From Megaleporinus macrocephalus (Eukaryota > Chordata > Actinopteri > Characiformes > Anostomidae), in NCBI GenBank assembly GCA_021613375.1, contig CM038720.1:8285462-8349461 (forward strand): DNA of 64,000 bases, given 5' to 3'. Under the pieces are notes generated by a model. The model had not been told where the DNA came from. It worked only from the letters and a program-made list of their open reading frames with translations, and did no database searches. A program made the position numbers and the translations under genes. Positions 58,245 through 64,000 of this stretch are shown here, one piece after another (position 1 is the first letter of the stretch; the number at the start of each line of letters is the position of its first letter).

Positions 58245-60985
58245 GGGTGGTGTAGTGGTTAGTATGGTGGTGTAGTGGTTAGTATGGTGGTGTAGTGGTT
58301 AGTATGGTGGTGTAGTGGTTAGTACGGTGGTGTAGTGGTTAGTACGGTGGTGTAGTGGTTAGTATAGTGGTGTAGTGGTCAGTACGGTGGTGTAGTGGTT
58401 AGTATGGTGGTGTAGTGGTTAGTATAGTGGTGTAGTGGTTAGTATGGTAGTGTAGTGGTTAGTAAAGTGGTGTAGTGGTTAGAAGGGTGGTGTAGTGGTT
58501 AGTATAGTGGTGTAGTGGTTAGTACGGTGGTGTAGTAGTTAGTATGGTGGTGTAGTGGTTAGTAAAGTGGTGTAGTGGTTAGTAGGGTGGTGTAGTGGTT
58601 AGTAAAGTGGTGTAGTGGTTAGTAGGGTGGTGTAGTGGTTAGTATAGTGGTGTAGTAGTTAGTATGGTGGTGTAGTAGTTAGTATGGTGGTGTAGTGGTT
58701 AGTACGGTGGTGTAGTGGTTAGTACGGTGGTGTAGTGGTTGGTATGGTGGTGTAGTAGTTAGTATGGTGGTGTAGTGGTTAGTACGGTGGTGTAGTGGTT
58801 AGTATGGTGGTTTAGTGGTTAGTATGGTGGTGTAGTGGTTAGTACGGTAGTGTAGTGGTTAGTACGGTGGTGTAGTGGTTAGTATAGTGGTGTAGTGGTT
58901 AGTACTGTTGTGTAGTGGTTAGTATGTTGGTGTAGTGGTTAGTACGGAGGTGTAGTGGTTAGTACGGTGGTGTAATGGTTAGTACGGTGGTGTAGTGGTT
59001 AGTATGGTGGTGTAGTGGTTAGTACGGTGGTGTAGTGGTTAATAAGGTGGTGTAGTGGTTAGTACGGTGGTGTAGTGGTTAGTATGGTGGTGTAGTGGTT
59101 ACTACGGTGGTGTAATGGTTAGCACGGTGGTGTAGTGGTTAGTATGATGGTGTAGGAGTTAGTACGGTGGTGTAGTGGTTAGTATGGTGGTGTAGTGGTT
59201 AATAAGGTGGTGTAGTGGCTAGTATGGTGGTGTAGTGGTTAGTACGGTGGTGTAGTGGCTAGTATGGTGGTGTAGTGGTTAGTACGGTGGTGTAGTGGTT
59301 AGTATGGTAGTGTAGTGGTTAGTACGGTGGTGTAGTGGTTAGTACGGTGGTGTAGTGGTTAGTATAGTGGTGTAGTGGTTAGTATGGTGGTGTAGTGGTT
59401 AGTACTGTGGTGTAGTGGTTAGTATGGTGGTGTAGTGGTTAGTATGGTGGTGTAGTGGTCAGCACGGTGGTGTAGTGCTTAGTATGGTGGTGTAGTGGTT
59501 AGTACGCTGGTGTAATGGTTAGTAAGGTGGTGTAGTGGTTAGTACGGTGGTGTAGTGGTTAGTATGGTGGTGTAGTGGTTAGTACGGTGGTGTCGTGGTT
59601 AGTACGGTAGTGTAGTGGTTAGTACGATGGTGTAGTGATTAGTATGGTGGTGTAGTGGTTAGTACGGTGGTGTAGTGGTTAGTACGGTGGTGTAGTGCTT
59701 AGTATGGTGGTGTAGTGGTTAGTACGGTGGTGTAGTGGTTAGTAAGGTGGTGTAGTGGTTAGTATGGTGGTGTAATGGTTAGTATGGTGGTGTAGTGCTT
59801 AGTATGGTGGTGTAGTGGTTAGTACGGTGGTGTAGTGGTTAGTACGGTGGTGTAGTGGTTAGTACGGTGGTGTAGTGCTTAGTATGGTGGTGTAGTGGTT
59901 AGTATGGTGGTGTAGTGGTTAGTATAGTGGTGTAGTGGTTAGTACGGTGGTGTAGTGGTTAGTATGGTGGTGTAGTGGTTAGTACGGTGGTGTCGTGGTT
60001 AGTACGGTAGTGTAGTGGTTAGTACGATGGTGTAGTGATTAGTATGGTGGTGTAGTGGTTAGTACGGTGGTGTAGTGGTTAGTACGGTGGTGTAGTGCTT
60101 AGTATGATGGTGTAGTGGTTAGTACGGTGGTGTAGTGGTTAGTAAGGTGGTGTAGTGGTTAGTATGGTGGTGTAATGGTTAGTATGGTGGTGTAGTGCTT
60201 AGTATGGTGGTGTAGTGGTTAGTACGGTGGTGTAGTGGTTAGTATGGTGGTGTAGTGGTTAGTACGGTGGTGTAGTGGTTAGTACGGTGGTGTAGTGCTT
60301 AGTATGGTGGTGTAGTGGTTAGTATGGTGGTGTAGTGGTTAGTATAGTGGTGTAGTGGTTAGTACGGTGGTGTAGTGGTTAGTATGGTGGTGTAGTGGTT
60401 AGTATAGTGGTGTAGTGGTTAGTATGGTGGTGTAGTGGTTAGTATAGTGGTGTAGTGGTTAGTATGGTGGTGTAGTGGTTAGTATAGTGGTGTAGTGGTT
60501 AGTACGGTGGTGTAGTGGTTAGTATGGTGGTGTAGTGGTTAGTATAGTGGTGTAGTGGTTAGTATGGTGGTGTAGTGGTTAGTATAGTGGTGTAGTGGTT
60601 AGTATGGTGGTGTAGTGGTTAGTATGGTGGTGTAGTGGTTAGTATAGTGGTGTAGTGGTTAGTACGGTGGTGTAGTGGTTAGTATGGTGGTGTAGTGGTT
60701 AGTATAGTGGTGTAGTGGTTAGTATGGTGGTGTAGTGGTTAGTATAGTGGTGTAGTGCTTAGTATGGTGGTGTAGTGGTTAGTATGGTGGTGTAGTGGTT
60801 AGTATAGTGGTGTAGTGGTTAGTACGGTGGTGTAGTGCTTAGTATGGTGGTGTAGTGGTTAGTATGGTGGTGTAGTGGTTAGTATAGTGGTGTAGTGGTT
60901 AGTACGGTGGTGTAGTGGTTAGTATGGTGGTGTAGTGGTTAGTATAGTGGTGTAGTGGTTAGTATGGTGGTGTAGTGGTTAGTAC
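58245..60985 (+). repeat. 20-bp minisatellite, array 2, about 137 units
   Basis: The unit is agtatggtggtgtagtggtt with common variants agtacgg, agtatag, agtaagg and tagtgctt. It is the reverse complement of the 10421-11440 unit. The rare sequence ggtgtcgtggtt occurs at 59588 and 59988, 400 bp (20 units) apart, in identical surroundings, so blocks were duplicated. TAC/TAT variation at a CpG fits methylation-driven decay. Confidence 0.98.
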
Positions 60986-61212
60986 TGTTCCACGAGGGGT
61001 GTGTATGTTCTCCCTGTGCTTGAGTGGGTTTCCTCCCACAGTCCAAACACATGCGTGTTAGGTTGATCACTCACTCTAAATTGCCTGTGAGTGCATGTTA
61101 GCCATGAGATGGACTGGTGACCTGTCCATGGTGTACCCTGCCTTTTGCCCGATGATGCTGGGATTGGCTTCGTTGACCACAATTAGCAGGATCAAGTGGT
61201 GGATAATGGATT
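60986..61212 (+). repeat. RepA SINE-like repeat, body fused to array 2
   Basis: Directly after the array: gtgtgtatgttctccctgtg, gtgggtttcctcccacagtc, ctggtgacctgtccatggtg and ttgcccgatgatgctgggat. Order and orientation fit RepA. The head is replaced by the 20-bp array. Confidence 0.82.
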
Positions 61213-61329
61213 TAAGGTCAAAAACAAGATTTAATGAAGACTTGAAACATTTAATCATGAAAGAATCTTATTTTAATAGATTTACCGAAGAGACACTCAG
61301 CAGTATATATACAATAACATAGGAAATGA

Positions 61330-61399
61330 ACACGGGTCAAGCTTAACCCCATGCTGTGATCTGGAGGGGGTATGCGTGGCTTGTGCATCAAAGGGTTAA
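61330..61399. mobile_element. Second piggyBac-like right end (fragment)
   Basis: cttgtgcatcaaaggg followed by TTAA (61396-61399) matches the right terminus of the surrounding element, preceded by acacgggtcaagcttaac. It looks like a nested or duplicated end. No left partner was found. Confidence 0.5.
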
Positions 61400-61758
61400 C
61401 GGACAGCATGAGGTCATATTAAGTTTATTTTCAGTGGTTTAGAGAGAGTCAAGGGGTCAAAGAGGTTAATTAAGGGGCCCCGGACTCCCAGGACCCCTTG
61501 TATTGCTCATTGGTTGTGTGAATGTCACTCTAAAGTCACTGTGAGACGTAAGGCTGTCTCGCGAAATCTCTCAGACGAGTTCCTATCAAACTCCATAATT
61601 AAAACACATAAAGGTTCATTCTGAGCTATGTTGTGTGTTAGAAGGCTTTGTGATGATCAGATCATGATTGACTGATGAAATTAACTTATTGCAAAGATAT
61701 TAGAAGATAAAATCTCAGTCGGGTCACTTTTGACCCAGGTTGTGCATCAAATGGTTAA

Positions 61759-62063
61759 AGGGGTCCAATGCTGGTTGGATTCTCCAGCATCAGTTGGCTC
61801 TTCGGAAGAAGCTCTGAGATCTTTACATTTTCTCTTGAATCTTTTCAACAATTCACTTCTTCCACCCAATGTCTGGAAACAATGGGGCCAGTTTTCAGAT
61901 TTACAAATGTGATTCGGAATGCTGTGAGGCAAACTGGGTGAACCACAGTGCCACCGTGAGACTGGCCAACGCTGCCGCTCTAGTTTGACACGACTACCAA
62001 AGACAGAACCTCACTGACTGGTGAGAGAAGCCACTAAACAGTCACAGCATAATGTAATAATAA
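61759..62063. other. No recognised gene
   Basis: Short open frame 61730-61912 overlaps the element end and has no domain. Confidence 0.35.
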
Positions 62064-62665
62064 GTGTGTCTGATCCACTCACACCAGCACAACACACACT
62101 AACACACCACCACCAGGTCAGTGTCACTGCAGCGCTGAGAATCACCCATCACCCAAATAATACCTGCTCTGGGGTGGTCCTATGGGGGTCCTGATCATTG
62201 ATATATGGTAAGTGGGCTGATAAGATGGACCATGAGTGTAGATACTAGGGGTGTAAATAAATATTGAAAATATCGAATATCAGGATATTATGTTTAGTGA
62301 TACTGTATCGATTCTCAAAAACACAGTATCTATACACAGATTCTGGCAGACAGTGAATCATTGTGTGTTGTGTTTAAACCTCTGACCACTAGATGGCAGT
62401 GTTGTAATCCATTTTCAGCTCCACTCCAACATTAACAAGCAGCACAAGGACACAGTGTTATTGTAAGCATCAGCAAACCTGTTCATATAGTGGTGTGTTT
62501 TAATAATAGGATTTGAAAAATAATAAAATCAGTTTGCTTGCAGTATCACAGTATATCGTGATATATTAAATTGTGACCGCTGTATCATGATACATATTGT
62601 ATCGCCAGGTTCTGGGCTATACAGAGCCCTAGTAGATGCCAGGAGGTGATCCTAATAAAGTATAT
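62064..62665 (+). repeat. RepB interspersed repeat, copy 3, split by hAT MITE
   Basis: gtgtctgatccactcacacc, aataatacctgctctggggt and ggtcctgatcattga run to gtgtagatac. After the MITE the copy resumes with aggaggtgatcctaataaag, the RepB tail. Confidence 0.85.
62238..62639 (+). mobile_element. hAT MITE with 8-bp target duplication (7 of 8)
   Basis: Element 62246-62631 (386 bp). It begins taggggtgtaaataaata and ends acagagccct then a. The flanks are gtagatac and gtagatgc. It is the intact relative of the three tandem copies at 8365-9613, in opposite orientation. It shares tctgaccactagatggcagt, and ggatattatgtttagtgata. Confidence 0.9.
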
Positions 62666-63000
62666 ATTTAAAAACCTACATCCATCCCCATGAAATAAAG
62701 GATCAGCACGAATTAGGTGTTTATCCATCACCATCTAATACGTGGGGCTGGAGCCAATCCCAGTGTCATCACGTGAAGGCAGGGTATAGGTGGTTATATT
62801 AGTATTAAATTAATACTTTTAGATGGACAAATGTCTCACCACAGCCCATAACTGGAGAATATCTACATTTTCTTGGGAATACGTTTATATTTCTTCCATA
62901 AATAAGCATTCAGTATACAGTGCATAGTGAGAGCACCAGTATAGCAGCCAAGCGGCTTCACTGGGAGTTGATAAAACATTGATTAACAGTGTAGATACAA
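62666..63000. other. No gene; short RepA-like fragment
   Basis: ggggctggagccaatcccag then tgtcatcacgtgaagg at about 62745-62785 is a piece of RepA in reverse orientation. Otherwise nothing. Confidence 0.5.
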
Positions 63001-63040
63001 GGAGGTGCCCCTAATAAAGTAGTCAGTGGGTGTGTATGTA
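63001..63040 (+). repeat. RepB tail fragment
   Basis: aggaggtgcccctaataaag then tagtcagtgggtg, the tail that also forms the core of the 42-bp array. Confidence 0.7.
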
Positions 63041-63684
63041 TAAGATAATGCAGAGAATATCGGAAGAGATATGAAAATTACTGACCAGAGTAGATCACTG
63101 ATCAGTCCTGACTAGTGCCTCGCTGGCAAAATCAGAGTTCAAGGTGCGCCTTGTCCTACACAGGCTGAGACAGAAGGGCTACTTTTGTCCAGCAGACACA
63201 GTTCCGTCCCAGTGGATTACAAAGCATCATTGAGGGCGCATAATAAATATGGAGCAGGCTTTTAAGCTGTCCCTCAGAGGCTGACCGCTGGACAAGAGAG
63301 CCACATCACAGAGCCGAGTGCCAATGAAAACGTCTGCATCACAGCACCGTCCACGAGACACCCGGGGGGCTGAGGACAGAATAAACACCTGAGTGTATTT
63401 AATGACTCAACTTGCCGCCTCCTGATAGACACTGTCTCAAGCCTTTCAACTCCATTAGAATCTTTCCTCTTAGTGTGAATGATTAATAGGAGCTTTTATC
63501 CAGTATTCGTGTGATTGAGCTGAAGGGTATCATCACTCACCAGCCTGGCTCAACTCAGACCTGGTGTAGCTCATACAGTAGCATTCACAAGTTTGGTAGG
63601 AAGCACTGTTTGGTGCTCTTTGCTCTGAACCTGCTACAGCACATTGACAGTCATGACATAAACATGTCAAGAGCTGATGGTACA
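63041..63684. other. Single-copy stretch, no recognised gene
   Basis: No repeat is visible. Moderate G+C at 63100-63430 with possible regulatory texture (ggagcaggcttttaagctgt, gaatgattaatagg). An open frame at 63511-63714 has no domain. Confidence 0.3.
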
Positions 63685-64000
63685 CAACCACTTAAAAGTT
63701 TAGGATCACTTTAGAACTTGATTTCATGCAATTTTCATGCAATTCACCAACAATATTGTCCATTTCACAATTAATGTAAGTGTATCAGATGATTTTTAAA
63801 GAATATAAATGTTTGTATTAAAGTCTATTTTTGTACAGAGGCTTATTTTACATATAGTTCTATTATCAGTAATTCTCAGTCCTCTGTCTAAATCACCTGG
63901 TACGACCACCAATCCAAGTTAAGGATGTTATTGGACTAATTGGTTGTTAGGACACTCTTGCTCAATTGTGATGCACAGCTGAAAAACATTCTACTAATAA
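63685..64000 (-). mobile_element. Tc1/mariner-like MITE, inverted second copy, truncated by the window
   Basis: Reverse complement of 36993-37507: aaaagtttaggatcacttta, ggacactcttgctcaattgt and gatgcacagctgaaaaacat. It continues beyond base 64000. Confidence 0.88.

Larger units (their letters stand above)
57887..61758. mobile_element. piggyBac-like element with TTAA duplications and long inverted ends
   Basis: Element 57891-61754. TTAA stands at both edges (57887-57890 and 61755-61758). The left end ccctttaatgtacaacctgg is matched inverted by ccaggttgtgcatcaaatgg on the right. The similarity continues inward for more than 200 bases on each side (57891-58160 against 61545-61754, for example gactgagattttatcttcta and gccttctaacacaca). 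No transposase is visible. The interior is filled by the 20-bp array and a RepA remnant. Confidence 0.88.

Overview
The window reads as non-coding, repeat-dense DNA from a teleost fish, most likely an ostariophysan. The evidence is a decayed Tc1-like DD34E transposase, several fish-type hAT, piggyBac and Tc1 non-autonomous elements, SINE-like repeats of the kind common in characin, catfish and electric-fish genomes, and many micro- and minisatellites. Nothing looks bacterial or viral. I found no intact protein-coding gene. The longest open frames (for example 4211-4891 minus, 26331-26834 plus, 26831-27313 minus) are by-products of tandem repeats. Labels RepA, RepB and RepC are mine.

Layout. 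1-2.4 kb: Tc1-like element, then a second DNA element that carries a RepC copy split by a hAT MITE with a perfect 8-bp target duplication. 3.4-4.0 kb: MITE with 21-bp matching ends (second copy at 21.2-22.2 kb). 4.3-5.5 kb: 42-bp minisatellite. 5.67-5.76 kb (minus), 9.70-9.83 kb (plus) and 20.83-21.00 kb (plus): three decayed pieces resembling exons of the peroxisomal sarcosine/pipecolate oxidase gene (pipox), the best trace of a host gene. 8.4-9.6 kb: three tandem copies of one hAT MITE with tetranucleotide repeats at the joints. 10.4-11.4 kb: 20-bp minisatellite flanked by duplicated DNA with THAP-finger remnants. 13.3-13.8 kb: hAT MITE. 15.1-19.4 kb: a hAT element holding a second hAT element that holds an 85-bp minisatellite. 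22.4-25.8 kb: 19/13-bp satellite. 26.3-27.3 kb: G-rich minisatellite. 28.3-29.4 kb: degenerate tandem repeat. 30.2-34.9 kb: interrupted tandem duplication with 67-bp minisatellites.

35-53 kb is mostly single-copy or lightly repetitive: a Tc1-like MITE, two RepB copies, a THAP C-half, a transposase tail, a tRNA-Arg(CCU)-like sequence and LTR-like pieces. 53.6-56.6 kb: a satellite of about 167 bp with higher-order structure. 57.7 kb: a strong hairpin. 57.9-61.8 kb: a piggyBac-like element with long inverted ends and TTAA duplications, swollen by about 137 copies of the same 20-bp unit as at 10.4 kb but inverted. 62-64 kb: RepB broken by a hAT MITE, then a second, inverted copy of the 37-kb Tc1-like MITE running off the window.

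The common thread is that tandem arrays, about 27 percent of the window, sit in or grow from transposable elements. The head of RepA matches the 20-bp arrays, the tail of RepB matches the 42-bp and 167-bp arrays, and an inner hAT holds the 85-bp array. I see no new enzymatic system. The notable biology is satellite birth from mobile-element ends, plus a broken pipox-like locus.
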